A stretch of DNA of 64,000 nucleotides from Beijerinckiaceae bacterium. GTDB lineage: Bacteria > Pseudomonadota > Alphaproteobacteria > Rhizobiales > Beijerinckiaceae. The stretch spans positions 186,001 to 250,000 of the forward strand of contig JALJOM010000008.1 in NCBI GenBank assembly GCA_024304885.1, in the 5' to 3' direction. Every line of letters starts with the position of its first letter. Within the stretch, counting starts at the first letter, position 1. Both the position numbers and the translations under genes were made by a program. This document shows positions 46,604 to 55,508 of this stretch, one piece after another. Below the pieces are notes generated by a model that was given only the letters and a program-made list of their open reading frames with translations, did no database searches and was not told the origin of the DNA.

Positions 46604-46668
46604 AGCTTCCCCTGTCGCCGTTCGATCACGCCGCGGCAGGCTCGGACCATCTCGTCCGTTCTGCCGGC
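46583..46668. repeat. Direct repeat, left copy (cobW 5' end and leader)
   Basis: Covers the first codons of cobW and its upstream leader (TGCGGCTTCGTCCTCGGTCA, then GTCGCCGTTCGATCACGCCG). Repeated in the same orientation at 47670-47758 at roughly 80% identity. The repeats bracket the zincin-like gene. Confidence 0.8.
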
Positions 46669-46862
46669 GACTGGCGGTCTCCCGGTGACTTCGATGTTCG
46701 CTGACTTATATGAGTCCGTGTCGACGGGCGCATTGGTGAACGACCGCGTGTGCCAGAACACCTATACCTTGTCGAGCAAGTCGCATCGAGCGGCATCATT
46801 TTCCTGGTAACGGCTTATCTGTGGGCTGTCCACTGGTGAATGTCGGATGAGGAGACCAAAAC

Positions 46863-47387
46863 ATGCCGACTCGAAACCTTACGCCAGGAGAGCGGAAGAT
46901 CTTGAAATTCGTTTTCGGCGACACCTTAGTTCATAATACAAAAATAACGACAAACGACAGAAATGTGGGCGGCGCAAATAATAGTATAACTTATTCAGAT
47001 ATCCCTCATTATTCTAATCAAATTTGGTGTCCGGATTTCAGTGATCCGAATACCGACACGTGGACGTTTGTCCACGAGTTCGGGCACGTGTGGCAGCATA
47101 AATATTTCAAGTCACCAATTAGTGGGTGGCTCGAAAATGTAATGAGGCATCCATTGAATTACAGCCATGCTTACTGGTACGATCTTATGAAGTCGGATGA
47201 TTTTTATGATTATAATATCGAGCAACAGGCCTCTATAGTCGCCGATTATTGGGCGGTCAGCGTATCTTATAAATCCCAATTTTGCAGGTTTCCGAAGGAT
47301 CCGCAACCATCGGATTATTATGATTTTATTTCAGAGGTTCAGAATCCTTCTGGCCCCTCGAAAAAGAAATATATTCCTCCATTCTGA
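46863..47387 (+). CDS. Putative zincin-type metallopeptidase domain protein
   Basis: 174 residues with an HEFGH zinc-ligand motif (71-75) in WTFVHEFGHVWQHK, like the HExxH-VWQ motif of vgr-related/DUF4157-like peptidase domains that accompany secretion-associated proteins. The N-terminal LTPGERKILKFVFGD also fits that group. No signal peptide or membrane segment. GAGGAG lies 8 nt before the ATG. Strongly AT-rich with rare codons for this genome, so recently acquired. Substrate unknown; a toxin or effector is possible but unproven. Confidence 0.65.
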   Translation: MPTRNLTPGERKILKFVFGDTLVHNTKITTNDRNVGGANNSITYSDIPHYSNQIWCPDFSDPNTDTWTFVHEFGHVWQHKYFKSPISGWLENVMRHPLNYSHAYWYDLMKSDDFYDYNIEQQASIVADYWAVSVSYKSQFCRFPKDPQPSDYYDFISEVQNPSGPSKKKYIPPF

Positions 47388-47461
47388 CGCGACGCGAACG
47401 GTTGCCACGAAAGTTCGTGCAAACGGCTCTCGGTACCCCTCGATCGCTTCCTTGTCGTGAC

Positions 47462-47581
47462 CGACCTTGCCGAGCAGGATCGGCGGGACCTGCAATGGCA
47501 GTGACCTCCCTCTTTCGGTGTGCCTTTTGCCTTGGTCTCCACCACCCCACCGAAACAGGTCCCCGGATATGAGGTTGCCAT
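47462..47581 (-). pseudogene. Fragment of a GFA-family (DUF636/Mss4-like) gene
   Basis: About 40 codons: TCFGGVVETKAKG, then EGGHCHCRS and RRSC. It resembles the start of GFA proteins (GSCFCGAVEIEV...GYCHCRSCRSW), but one Cys of the first zinc pair is Gly, the second motif Cys is Arg, and the frame then merges with unrelated sequence. A remnant in the mosaic region. Confidence 0.45.
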
Positions 47582-47669
47582 GTGGTCACGCTCTTTCCGG
47601 TTCTTTAGATCGTAGAGCCGTCTTGTCTCGAACATCGTGAGCCGCGCAATCGAGATTTGCCGCGCTCTT

Positions 47670-47758
47670 TGCGGCTTCGTCCTCGGTCATAATCGTTCGC
47701 CGTCGCCGTTCTATCACGCCGCGGCAGTCTTGGACCACGTCCGGTCCACCCTGCCAGC
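47670..47758. repeat. Direct repeat, right copy with a truncated cobW start
   Basis: On the minus strand it encodes MTEDEAAKSA, nearly the cobW N-terminus MTEDEAATRA, then diverges. It is a dead duplicate of the cobW 5' end plus leader; no GTPase motif follows. Confidence 0.8.
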
Positions 47759-47761
47759 TAC

Positions 47762-47830
47762 GACGGTTTCCGATCCGTCGCATTCGGAAACACGCTCTAC
47801 ACTCTTGTTCGATAGCATTTTGTATCGATT
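47762..47830. repeat. Family B intergenic repeat, partial
   Basis: Holds ACGGTTTCCGATCC ... TTCGGAAAC and GCTCTACACTCTTGTTCGATAGC, the first half of family B; the terminal half is missing. Adjoins the right direct repeat. Confidence 0.6.
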
Positions 47831-48013
47831 TTGCTCAGATGTCGAAGCCCGCCGCGACTGTCGCCGGGTGGATCCCGGGCGGCAGCGCAATGAGCTTCGG
47901 CCTGTCGTTTTCCCGGTTCGCCGTGCAGCACGCTTTCCGATGAATGCGCCCGGTGCTAGCTTGATCTTCCTTATACCAAACGGGAACTATCCCTGAGTAC
48001 GGTTTGGGTAATT

Positions 48014-48838
48014 ATGTCAGGGCCGCTGGAAATCTTCTTTTCCTATGCTCATGAGGAAGAAGACCTCATGAACGACGTACGACGCCAGCTAGTTGTCTTT
48101 GAGCGTAATGGCCAAATCTTAAAATGGCATGACCGAATGATTCCACTAGGTACGGAATGGCGTGAACAGATCGACGCGAGGTTGGAGTATGCGCAAATCG
48201 TTCTCCTTTTCATGAGTCCCCACTTCATCGATTCGCGTTATTGCTATGAGGTAGAAGGTCAGGCAGCATTGCGACGGCATCATAGCGGCGAAGCGTGTGT
48301 CGTTCCGATCGTTTTGCGGCCATGCGCATGGGAGGCCACGCCTTTCGGTGCGTTGCAGTCGCTGCCTACCGGTGCGAAACCTATTAGCCGGTGGGAAGAT
48401 CGGGACGAAGCGTGTCTCGCCGTTGCCAGGGCAGTGATGACAGTTGTTGACGAGCTAGCCGTTCGGCCCAGCGCCCGGCAAGAATTGCAGCCCGAAAATG
48501 CGGTTTTCAAAGCACCATATAAAGCCATCCAAAAAAACGACTTAACCGCCGCTAAGTTCGTCTATTGCCAAAGATGCGGTCACGCCGCAGGGAAAAAGAG
48601 CGTCTGCACAGGTATATACGTTCAACATGATTTTACCTCTGGGCATGTGAATGACTACTGTAGACGTTGTGGCGTCCGTCCGGGCACAAAGTCTACTTGC
48701 GTTGGCGTATATACAAACCACGAATTCGCAAATAGTGGCTCTGGATTTGTCATTTGTTCTCGGTGCGGGATTGGCTCGGGTGAAAGGAGTACTTGCACTG
48801 GAGTTTACATCGATCACTCGTTTATCGAGATGTTATGA
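48014..48838 (+). CDS. TIR domain protein with three C-terminal Cys3His repeats
   Basis: 274 residues. TIR domain (1-145; IFFSYAHEEE, LKWHDRMIPLG, SRYCYEVEGQA with candidate catalytic Glu81). After a linker come three tandem units with spacing C-x2-C-x9-C-x6-H starting at residue 185 (YCQRCG, YCRRCG, ICSRCG, each followed by S-x-C-x-G-x-Y and H-x-F), predicted zinc-binding. No signal peptide. Codon use is more AT-rich than the chromosome. TIR domains commonly consume NAD+; the repeats may sense or bind RNA, DNA or protein. A defence function is inferred. The ribosome site is weak. Confidence 0.85.
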   Translation: MSGPLEIFFSYAHEEEDLMNDVRRQLVVFERNGQILKWHDRMIPLGTEWREQIDARLEYAQIVLLFMSPHFIDSRYCYEVEGQAALRRHHSGEACVVPIVLRPCAWEATPFGALQSLPTGAKPISRWEDRDEACLAVARAVMTVVDELAVRPSARQELQPENAVFKAPYKAIQKNDLTAAKFVYCQRCGHAAGKKSVCTGIYVQHDFTSGHVNDYCRRCGVRPGTKSTCVGVYTNHEFANSGSGFVICSRCGIGSGERSTCTGVYIDHSFIEML

Positions 48839-49134
48839 GACTTTGGACATCAAGCGCTTGCACTTAAGGAACCTGGGCCGAGTCTCCAACTCTGCAAGCT
48901 GTGTCACAGCTACGAGTGCGCAGTCCGATCAAGATCTTAGTTTTCGTGGCGTTTCATCGTCCCGCTCTGACTACCAGAGGTTTTGAACTCCCAAATATCT
49001 TCCAAGACGTTCGAAGATTAAAGGAGCAGCCGCCACCCGCGCTTTTAAACTGGGCATAGCAGTTTTTCGGCTCGACGCGGGGGCGGCTGCGGCACTATCC
49101 CAAAGCCCGCACGTTTCTCCAACCGGTCGAGAGC

Positions 49135-49683
49135 ATGAGCAAGGTCGTCACCCCACGCTGGGGCTGGGCCCTTACCGGGTCCGGTCATTTCTTCAACGAA
49201 TGCCTCGAGATGGCGCGCGACTTGGAGCATATCGATCTTTTCGTCAGCAAGGCCGCCGCCGAGGTCATGCGCATGTACAAGCAGAAGCTCGACATGCCGA
49301 GATCGGCGCGGATCTTCGACGACAAGGCGGCGAGCTCGCCCCAGGTCGGCTATTTCTATCACGGTGTCTATCACACGCTCATCGTGGGGCCCGCGAGCTC
49401 GAACAGCGTCGCCAAGTTCGTCTATGGCATCTCCGACAACCTCGCGACCAATGTCTTCGCCCAGGCGGGAAAGTGCCGCGTGCCGACCATCGTCTTCGCC
49501 TGCGACACCGCGCCCGAGCTCGAGACGCGCGCGCCCGACGGCATGGTGAAGGTCTATCCGCGCAAGATCGATCTCGAGAATGTCGCCAAGCTGAAGGACT
49601 TCGAGGCGACGAGGGTCGCCGAATCGCTCGCCGAGCTGGAAGGGTTCATCGCCAAGCGCCGCAGCGAGCTCGTCCCGAGATGA
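49135..49683 (+). CDS. Flavoprotein (archaeoflavoprotein/DmrB-like), H4MPT-linked
   Basis: 182 residues of the flavoprotein superfamily: WALTGSGHFFNECLEM at the N-terminus, GPASSNSVAKFVYGISDNLATNVFAQA in the middle (FMN-binding pattern). In methylotrophs such genes lie with H4MPT biosynthesis genes and are candidates for dihydromethanopterin reduction. The last base pairs overlap the following gene start (ATGA), so the two are translationally coupled. Confidence 0.82.
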   Translation: MSKVVTPRWGWALTGSGHFFNECLEMARDLEHIDLFVSKAAAEVMRMYKQKLDMPRSARIFDDKAASSPQVGYFYHGVYHTLIVGPASSNSVAKFVYGISDNLATNVFAQAGKCRVPTIVFACDTAPELETRAPDGMVKVYPRKIDLENVAKLKDFEATRVAESLAELEGFIAKRRSELVPR

Positions 49684-51104
49684 GGGAACGGCTTCTTTTC
49701 CTCACGGGGCATCTCGCCTTCGCGCGGCTCGTGCGGATCCTGGAGTCGCTCGGCGAGCCGCCCTTCGACTGGAGGGTGGAGAACATCGGCGTGAAGGTCG
49801 CGGCCTTGATGACCGGGCCGATCATCCTGCACCGCCTGGCGCGGCCCATCGCCGCCGATCGCATTATCGTTCCGGGCCGTTGCCGCGCCGATCTCGCCGC
49901 GCTCTCCGACGCGCTGGGGGTCCCGGTCACGCGCGGCCCCGACGAGCTCTCCGATCTTCCGGCCTTCCTCGGCTCGGGGCTCCGGGCGAAGGACCTCTCG
50001 CGCTACTCGGTGCGCATCTTCGCCGAGATCGTCGATGCTTCCGCCATGAATGTCGAGGCGCTCGTCGCCAGGGCCGAGCGGATGCGCCGGGCGGGCGCCG
50101 ACGTCATCGATCTCGGCTGCCTGCCCGATACGCCCTTTCCCCATCTGGAAGACGCGATCCGTGCCTTGAAGGACGCGGGCCATCGAGTCAGCGTCGATTC
50201 CGCCGAGCCCTCCGAGCTTTCCCGCGCGGTCGCCGCCGGCGCGGATTTCCTGCTGAGCCTCGACGAGACGAGCCTCGGCATCGCCGAAGGCTCCGCCACC
50301 GTGCCGATCCTCGTGCCGCGGCCGCACGGCGATCTCGACTCGCTCGTCCGCGCGGCGGAGGAAGCGGCGCGGAAGGGTCTCGACGTCATCGTCGATCCGA
50401 TCCTCGACCCGATCCATTTCGGCTTCGCCGACTCGCTCGTCCGCTATGTCGAGACGAGGCGCCGCCTCCCCGATGTGGCGATGATGATGGGCACGGGAAA
50501 CCTCACGGAGCTGACGGAGGCCGATTCCGTGGGCGTCACCGCGGTCCTTCTCGGGCTCTGCTCGGAGCTCGCGATCGACAATATCCTGACCGTGCAGGTG
50601 AGCCCGCATACGCGGCGCACGATCGAGGAGCACGATGCCGCGCGTCGCTTGATGCATGCCGCCGCAGCCGACACGGCGCTGCCGAAGGGCTACGACGCGG
50701 GGCTCTTGCAGCTGCACGATCGCGCGCCTTTTCCCGCGACGCCGGCCGATCTCGCCGATCTCGCGGCCGAAGTGCGCGACACGGGCTTCCGCATCGCGAC
50801 CGCCGAGGACGGCATCCATATCTTCAACCGCGACGGCCATCATGTCGCGCGCGATGCGCTCTCGCTCTATCCGAAGCTCGGCGTCGCGAGCGACGGTGCG
50901 CATGCCTTCTACCTCGGCACCGAGCTCGCCAAGGCCGAGATCGCCTTCGCGCTCGGCAAGCGCTACACCCAGGACGAGCCGCTCGACTGGGGCTGCGGCG
51001 CCGATCGCGTGGAGGAGGCCGAGGACAAGCTCAAGGAGGCCGGCCATACCTTGCGCCCCAAGGCCTCGGCCGGGGACGCGCGGGAGCCCGTGCGGTGCCG
51101 ATGA
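49680..51104 (+). CDS. Dihydropteroate-synthase-related protein (DUF6513), H4MPT-linked
   Basis: 474 residues. Contains a TIM-barrel pterin-binding-like domain with EIVDASAMN, GADVIDLGCLPDTPFPH, VSVDSAEPSEL and VDPILDPIHFGF, as in dihydropteroate synthases. The family accompanies methylotroph H4MPT genes and may join pterin with the arylamine-ribofuranosyl unit; the exact step is unproven. The ATG overlaps the previous stop, and the stop overlaps the next start. Confidence 0.85.
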   Translation: MRERLLFLTGHLAFARLVRILESLGEPPFDWRVENIGVKVAALMTGPIILHRLARPIAADRIIVPGRCRADLAALSDALGVPVTRGPDELSDLPAFLGSGLRAKDLSRYSVRIFAEIVDASAMNVEALVARAERMRRAGADVIDLGCLPDTPFPHLEDAIRALKDAGHRVSVDSAEPSELSRAVAAGADFLLSLDETSLGIAEGSATVPILVPRPHGDLDSLVRAAEEAARKGLDVIVDPILDPIHFGFADSLVRYVETRRRLPDVAMMMGTGNLTELTEADSVGVTAVLLGLCSELAIDNILTVQVSPHTRRTIEEHDAARRLMHAAAADTALPKGYDAGLLQLHDRAPFPATPADLADLAAEVRDTGFRIATAEDGIHIFNRDGHHVARDALSLYPKLGVASDGAHAFYLGTELAKAEIAFALGKRYTQDEPLDWGCGADRVEEAEDKLKEAGHTLRPKASAGDAREPVRCR

Positions 51105-51661
51105 TCCGCGAGGCGATCGTCACCACGATCGATACGTCCGGCACTCCGCATATCGCGCCGCTCGGCCTCATCGAGGAGGGCGAGCACTGGATCCTCGCGC
51201 CGTTTCGGCCCTCGACGACGCTCGACAATCTCGCAATGGTCCCGCTCGCCGTGGCGAGCTTCACCGATGATCCGCTGATCTTCGCCGGTCTCGTGACCGG
51301 GCGGAAGGACTGGCCGCTCGTGCCCGCTACATTGGTGCAGGTCCCGCGCCTCGAAGCCGCCCTGGCCCATGCCGAGCTTTCCGTTGCCCGTGTCGAGGAC
51401 CATGCCGAGCGGCCGCGCTTCCAATGCCGGGTCCTGCATCGTGCGCAGCATGCGCCGTTCGAGGGATTCAACCGGGCGCGCAACGCCGTACTCGAAGGCG
51501 CCATCCTCGTGACGCGGCTCCACATCCTGCCGCGGGACAAGATCGAGCGCGAGATGGACTATCTATCGGTCGCGATCGAGAAGACGGCCGGGCCGCGCGA
51601 GCGGGAGGCCTGGTCCTGGCTCGTCCAGAAGCGCGACGCGTTTTATATGGCAAGGTGCTGA
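51101..51661 (+). CDS. DUF447 family protein
   Basis: 186 residues; flavin-reductase/split-barrel-like start MIREAIVTTIDTSGTPHIAPLG typical of DUF447, and KDWPLVPA near residue 70. The family co-occurs with methanopterin biosynthesis genes. ATGA overlap with the upstream gene indicates translational coupling in a three-gene operon with the flavoprotein and DHPS-like genes. Function unknown. Confidence 0.82.
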   Translation: MIREAIVTTIDTSGTPHIAPLGLIEEGEHWILAPFRPSTTLDNLAMVPLAVASFTDDPLIFAGLVTGRKDWPLVPATLVQVPRLEAALAHAELSVARVEDHAERPRFQCRVLHRAQHAPFEGFNRARNAVLEGAILVTRLHILPRDKIEREMDYLSVAIEKTAGPREREAWSWLVQKRDAFYMARC

Positions 51662-51790
51662 TCTGGGACGCTTTATTCTTGTCCCAGCTCTTACCGGATG
51701 GAAAAACTTTCGTCTGATCTCCAAATCATCTCGGGTCGGGTCTCGACGCACTCTCGTGCCTGTCGGGACCGCGGAGTCGAGGAGTGCAGG

Positions 51791-52672
51791 ATGGACAGCT
51801 TTTTCCGCACGGCGCTGCTGCTCGCGGCGCTCACGGCGTTCTTCATGGCGATCGGCTTCCTGGTCGGCGGGCAAGGCGGGATGGTGTTCGCGCTTGTCCT
51901 CGCCGCCGCGATGAATTTCTTCACGTATTGGAACGCGGACAAGGTCGTGCTCGGCATGTACGGGGCGCGCGAGGTGGGCGAGGCCGAGGCCCCAGAGCTC
52001 GTGCGGCTGGTGCAAGAGCTCGCCGCGCACGCGGGCATCCCGGCGCCGCGGGTCTACGTGATCGACAGCGCTCAGCCCAATGCCTTTGCGACCGGCCGCA
52101 ATCCCGAAAATTCCGCGGTCGCGGTCACGAGCGGCTTGCTGCAGGCCTTGTCGCGGGAGGAGATCGCGGGAGTCCTCGCGCACGAGCTCGCCCATGTGAA
52201 GAACCGCGACACGCTGATCATGACGGTCACGGCCACGCTCGCCGGTGCGATCGGCATGCTCGCGAACTGGCTGTTCTTCCTCGCTCCCGGCCACGGCGGC
52301 GACCGCAATCATCCGCTGGGCCTCGTGACGGGCCTCGTCGTCATGTTTCTGGCGCCGCTCGCGGCGACCTTGGTGCAGCTCGCCATCTCGCGCACCCGGG
52401 AATATGCGGCGGATGCGGAAGCCGCGCGCTTCACCGGCCGGCCGCTGTGGCTCGCCGATGCGCTCGGCCGGATCGAAAGCATCGTCCACCGTCAGCCGAA
52501 CTATCTCGCCGAGCGCAACCCGGCGACGGCGCATCTCTTCATCGTCAATCCGCTGAGCGGCGCGCGTCTCGATTCGTTGTTTGCGACCCATCCGCCGATC
52601 GAGGAGCGGATCGCCAGGCTCGAGGCGATGGATCGGGCAAACCCCTCGAATGGGCCTTGGGCGAGGCGCTGA
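51791..52672 (+). CDS. htpX: Membrane zinc metalloprotease HtpX
   Basis: 293-residue M48 peptidase for membrane-protein quality control. Two N-terminal helices ([39 protein letters not shown]), HEXXH motif [13 protein letters not shown], a further helix pair ([36 protein letters not shown]), and [12 protein letters not shown] with the third zinc ligand. GAGGAG precedes the ATG; upstream in-frame codons are not used. Ends close to a family A repeat. Confidence 0.94.
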   Translation: MDSFFRTALLLAALTAFFMAIGFLVGGQGGMVFALVLAAAMNFFTYWNADKVVLGMYGAREVGEAEAPELVRLVQELAAHAGIPAPRVYVIDSAQPNAFATGRNPENSAVAVTSGLLQALSREEIAGVLAHELAHVKNRDTLIMTVTATLAGAIGMLANWLFFLAPGHGGDRNHPLGLVTGLVVMFLAPLAATLVQLAISRTREYAADAEAARFTGRPLWLADALGRIESIVHRQPNYLAERNPATAHLFIVNPLSGARLDSLFATHPPIEERIARLEAMDRANPSNGPWARR

Positions 52673-52694
52673 GCAGCAGCGTCAGAGCCCTGCT

Positions 52695-52813
52695 TCAGAG
52701 CGGGACGAGGAAAAGCGTACAGCGATTTTCCGCCCGCATCCCTCTCTAAGCTTTTGGAATCGATCACGTTTCATGACTTTGGATCGATTCGATCCAAAGT
52801 CATCGTGATCTAG
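52695..52813. repeat. Family A intergenic repeat, internally deleted
   Basis: AGAGCGGGACGAGGAAAAGC start and TTGGATCGATTCGATCCAA palindrome near the right end; ends GTGATCTAG. The CGCAATCGCG inner hairpin is missing. The right CTAG gives the stop codon of the convergent hydantoinase-like gene. Confidence 0.9.
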
Positions 52814-53844
52814 CGCTTTTTCGCGGCGGCGAGCAGGGCGACGGCGCTGGCCGGCGCGCAGTCCGCGGCCACGGCCTGCGCCGAGGGCTCGGCGGCAATC
52901 ACCTCTTCGAACCGGTGAAACGGGCGGTCGAGCCGCGCCGCGAGCCGGCGGATCACCTCCCGCCCGACGCCGGCGCCGATGATCGGAGCGTCCTTTCCAA
53001 GGAGCCCGCGCGAGAGGACGAGCATGGCCGAATCCATGATGGACCGGATTTGAGCCTCGGCGAAGAACTGCGCGAGACGGTCCCAGGCCGCGTCGTCGGC
53101 CTCGGCGACATCGCGCCCGATCATGCGGGCGAGCCGCGCGCGCGAGGCAGCAGCCGACTTGTCGCGCCCGTCGGCCGTCTCCATCGTGTCGGCGCTCGCG
53201 GGCAAGGTCGCCAGAAGGCGATGCACGTCCGCGGCATCGGCGAACCATTCGTTCATCAGGGGCGTCCATCGGCCGGCGAAGGGCACGCGGTCGGGACCGG
53301 CCATGAGGAAGGTTCGGGCGAGACCGGTATAGACGAGCTCGCCGTGGACGAGACGCTCCGCGTCCGTCCCGCCGAGATTCGCCGGGCGGCCTTCCGCGAT
53401 CGGGATCAGATCCGTCGTGGTCGAGCCCATGTCGATGAAGAGCGCCTCGCGCATGGAAGCGCCGGCGAGCGCCGCGCTCGCATGCCAGTTGGCGGAGGCG
53501 ATGTCCGTCGCGTGGGTGGCGACGCGGCTCGTCTCGACGAACCCCTTCTCGCCAGCATAGACCAGGACCGCGCCCGGAGCCAGCACGCGCGCGGCGATCT
53601 CGGCGAGGGCGGAGACCCCCTCGGTGCGGCTCTCGAATGCGTCGCAGAGCTCGCCGGTCATGGTGACGGCATTCATCGGCGCTGTGCCGACCGTTCCCTT
53701 CGCCTCGGCGAAGGCGCGATCGAGCTCGGCGACGCCGAGCCACAAAGGGCAAGCCACCTGAACCGCCTTCGTGATCGTGCCCTGCTCGACGCGCGCCGCC
53801 TTGAGATGGGCGCCGCCGATGTCCCAGCCGATGATGTTCTGCAT
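52810..53844 (-). CDS. H4MPT-linked hydantoinase/oxoprolinase-family protein (TIGR03123 type)
   Basis: 344 residues with an ASKHA-like ATPase core: N-terminal GWDIGGAHLKAA, the DMGSTTTDLIPI phosphate loop and GAGVGREVIRRLA near the C-terminus. This family is consistently found with H4MPT C1-transfer genes in methylotrophs and archaea; the reaction is unknown. Its TAG stop lies in the family A repeat. Divergent from the HisA-like gene across a family B repeat. Confidence 0.86.
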   Translation of the reverse strand: MQNIIGWDIGGAHLKAARVEQGTITKAVQVACPLWLGVAELDRAFAEAKGTVGTAPMNAVTMTGELCDAFESRTEGVSALAEIAARVLAPGAVLVYAGEKGFVETSRVATHATDIASANWHASAALAGASMREALFIDMGSTTTDLIPIAEGRPANLGGTDAERLVHGELVYTGLARTFLMAGPDRVPFAGRWTPLMNEWFADAADVHRLLATLPASADTMETADGRDKSAAASRARLARMIGRDVAEADDAAWDRLAQFFAEAQIRSIMDSAMLVLSRGLLGKDAPIIGAGVGREVIRRLAARLDRPFHRFEEVIAAEPSAQAVAADCAPASAVALLAAAKKR

Positions 53845-53877
53845 TGGACGAGGATCCGAGCCGACCGAGCAGGGAAG

Positions 53878-54027
53878 TAGAGCACATTCCGATCCGAACG
53901 GATCGGAATGTGCTCTACTTCTTTACAATGTCGCATTTTCGCATGGCGATGTCGCATCGAGGTCGAACGTGCGAACCATCGCCGGCGACAGGCGAACCGG
54001 AGGCCACTTCGCTGGAAAATGTTCTAC
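53878..54027. repeat. Family B intergenic repeat, long variant
   Basis: Left half is a strong palindrome (TAGAGCACATTCCGATCC / GGATCGGAATGTGCTCTA); then CGCATGGCGATGTCGCATCG, CATCGCCGGCGACAGGCGAA and CACTTCGCTGGAAAATGTTCTA. The long variant recurs at 63850. It forms the leader of the HisA-like gene, which starts 3 bp after it. Confidence 0.85.
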
Positions 54028-54029
54028 CG

Positions 54030-54764
54030 ATGAAGGTCGTACCGGTGATCGACCTGATGGGTGGCACAGTGGTCCGCGCGCGTCTCGGGATGCGGTCCGC
54101 CTATGCGCCCATCATCACGCCGCTCGCGCGGACGAGCAAGCCCGCCGATGTGGTCGCGGGATTCCTGGCCGTCTATCCGTTCGAGACGATCTATGTGGCC
54201 GATCTCGACTCGATCCTGCGCAGCGGCACCCACGCCGATACGATCGATGAATTGACCGCGGCGTTTCCAGGGGTGACGTTCTGGGTCGATGCGGGCTGTC
54301 GCACCACCGGGGAGGCGCGGGCTCGGCTCGACCGCCACGTGCGGGAAAATCTCGTCCTCGGCGCCGAATCCCTCGAAAGCCTCGACCCTCTGAGGCAGCT
54401 CGGGGAGGACCCGGGGATCGTGCTCTCGCTCGACTTCGACGCCGAGCGTTTTCTCGGGCCCGAGGCTCTGCTCGAGGCGCCGGAGCTTTGGCCGCACCGG
54501 ATCATCGTGATGACGCTTGCGCGAGTCGGCAGCAACGGCGGGCCGGATCTCGATCGACTCGCGGCGGTTCGGCGCCTTGCGCCGGCCTCGAAGCTCTATG
54601 CCGCGGGCGGGGTGCGGAACGCGTCCGATCTCGGCATGTTGGCGAGTGCGGGCGCATCGGGTGTTCTCGTGGCCTCGGCCCTGCACGAGGGCCGGTTGAC
54701 CGCGGCGGACATTGCCGCGTGCGAGGGAAGCAACCCCGCCACGAGGAACAAGAAGGGGGCGTGA
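54030..54764 (+). CDS. HisA/HisF-related TIM-barrel protein, H4MPT/methanofuran-linked
   Basis: 244 residues starting MKVVPVIDLMGGTVVRA, with YVADLDSI, LVLGAESL, LSLDFDAERFL and AAGGVRNASDL, the pattern of phosphosugar isomerase-like barrels, but not true HisA. Such HisA-related genes accompany C1 transfer genes in methylotrophs and archaea; a role in cofactor synthesis is inferred. Its leader is a family B repeat that ends 2 bp before the ATG, with only a weak GGAAAA ribosome site. Confidence 0.8.
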   Translation: MKVVPVIDLMGGTVVRARLGMRSAYAPIITPLARTSKPADVVAGFLAVYPFETIYVADLDSILRSGTHADTIDELTAAFPGVTFWVDAGCRTTGEARARLDRHVRENLVLGAESLESLDPLRQLGEDPGIVLSLDFDAERFLGPEALLEAPELWPHRIIVMTLARVGSNGGPDLDRLAAVRRLAPASKLYAAGGVRNASDLGMLASAGASGVLVASALHEGRLTAADIAACEGSNPATRNKKGA

Positions 54765-54834
54765 GCCCCCCGAGGAATGGGCGGCCAGACATTGTCCGAC
54801 CGCTTCCGAGAACCGGCTCGGCCTTCTGCCTCGC

Positions 54835-55344
54835 TCAGTTCGGCGCGAAGGGGTGCTTCACCTCGTTGCGCTTCGCCACGACCTCCGACGGCGAAGGATT
54901 GCCGTTGACGGCGCGGGCGATCGATTCCTTCGTGGCTTGATAGTTGTACTCCTGGATCTTCTTGTCGTCGTTGGCGTCCCAATGGATGAATACGCCGACC
55001 GAGATGAAGACGTTGTCGGCTTCCTTGACCGGGATGATGCCGTCGGCGACGCTGTCCGCGACGGCCTTGGCGACGCCGCGCTGAGCCGGGCCGAACATCT
55101 GGACCGCTTGCTTCGCGTTCTTGATGGTCACCTTGTTGAAGAGGATCGTCGGCGGCTTGACCATCAGGTTCGGCGCGACGACCGCGAGCAGGGTGGTGAA
55201 ACCGTCCTTGTTGTTCGTGAGCGCATTGCAAAAGGCCGTTTCGGCGGCGCTGCCGCGCGGCCCGAGGAGGAGGTCGATGTGCGCGACCTCGTTGCCCTCG
55301 CCGACCAGCGACTCGCCGATGAGGACCCTGTTGATTTTTGCCAT
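54835..55344 (-). CDS. fae: Formaldehyde-activating enzyme Fae
   Basis: 169 residues. Catalyses formaldehyde plus H4MPT to methylene-H4MPT, the entry of the pathway. Conserved [22 protein letters not shown] with the catalytic His, [17 protein letters not shown], and [21 protein letters not shown]. The canonical MAKI start has AGGGGA upstream. The frame also stays open upstream with an ATG at 55422 and a possible ribosome site, which would add a 26-residue amphipathic leader ([14 protein letters not shown]). Divergence from other fae is moderate, so a Fae homologue with altered role is possible but less likely. Confidence 0.95.
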   Translation of the reverse strand: MAKINRVLIGESLVGEGNEVAHIDLLLGPRGSAAETAFCNALTNNKDGFTTLLAVVAPNLMVKPPTILFNKVTIKNAKQAVQMFGPAQRGVAKAVADSVADGIIPVKEADNVFISVGVFIHWDANDDKKIQEYNYQATKESIARAVNGNPSPSEVVAKRNEVKHPFAPN

Positions 55345-55508
55345 GCTATCTATCCCCTTTGAGGTTTCCGTGCCGAAGGCCTTTTGCAGACGTTCGACGA
55401 TCGAGTCGAAGAAATTCGACATGCAAAGCCCTATCCTTGTTGTCAGCGCTCGGCGGTGCGCCGTGCCGGTTCGCCGGATAGCAGCCCAAGCCTGTGCTGC
55501 GGCGGCAG

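Noticed and set aside
46583-48838. Transposon or prophage
   Set aside because: No transposase, integrase, terminal inverted repeats or phage structural genes seen; only direct repeats of the cobW 5' end and altered composition.
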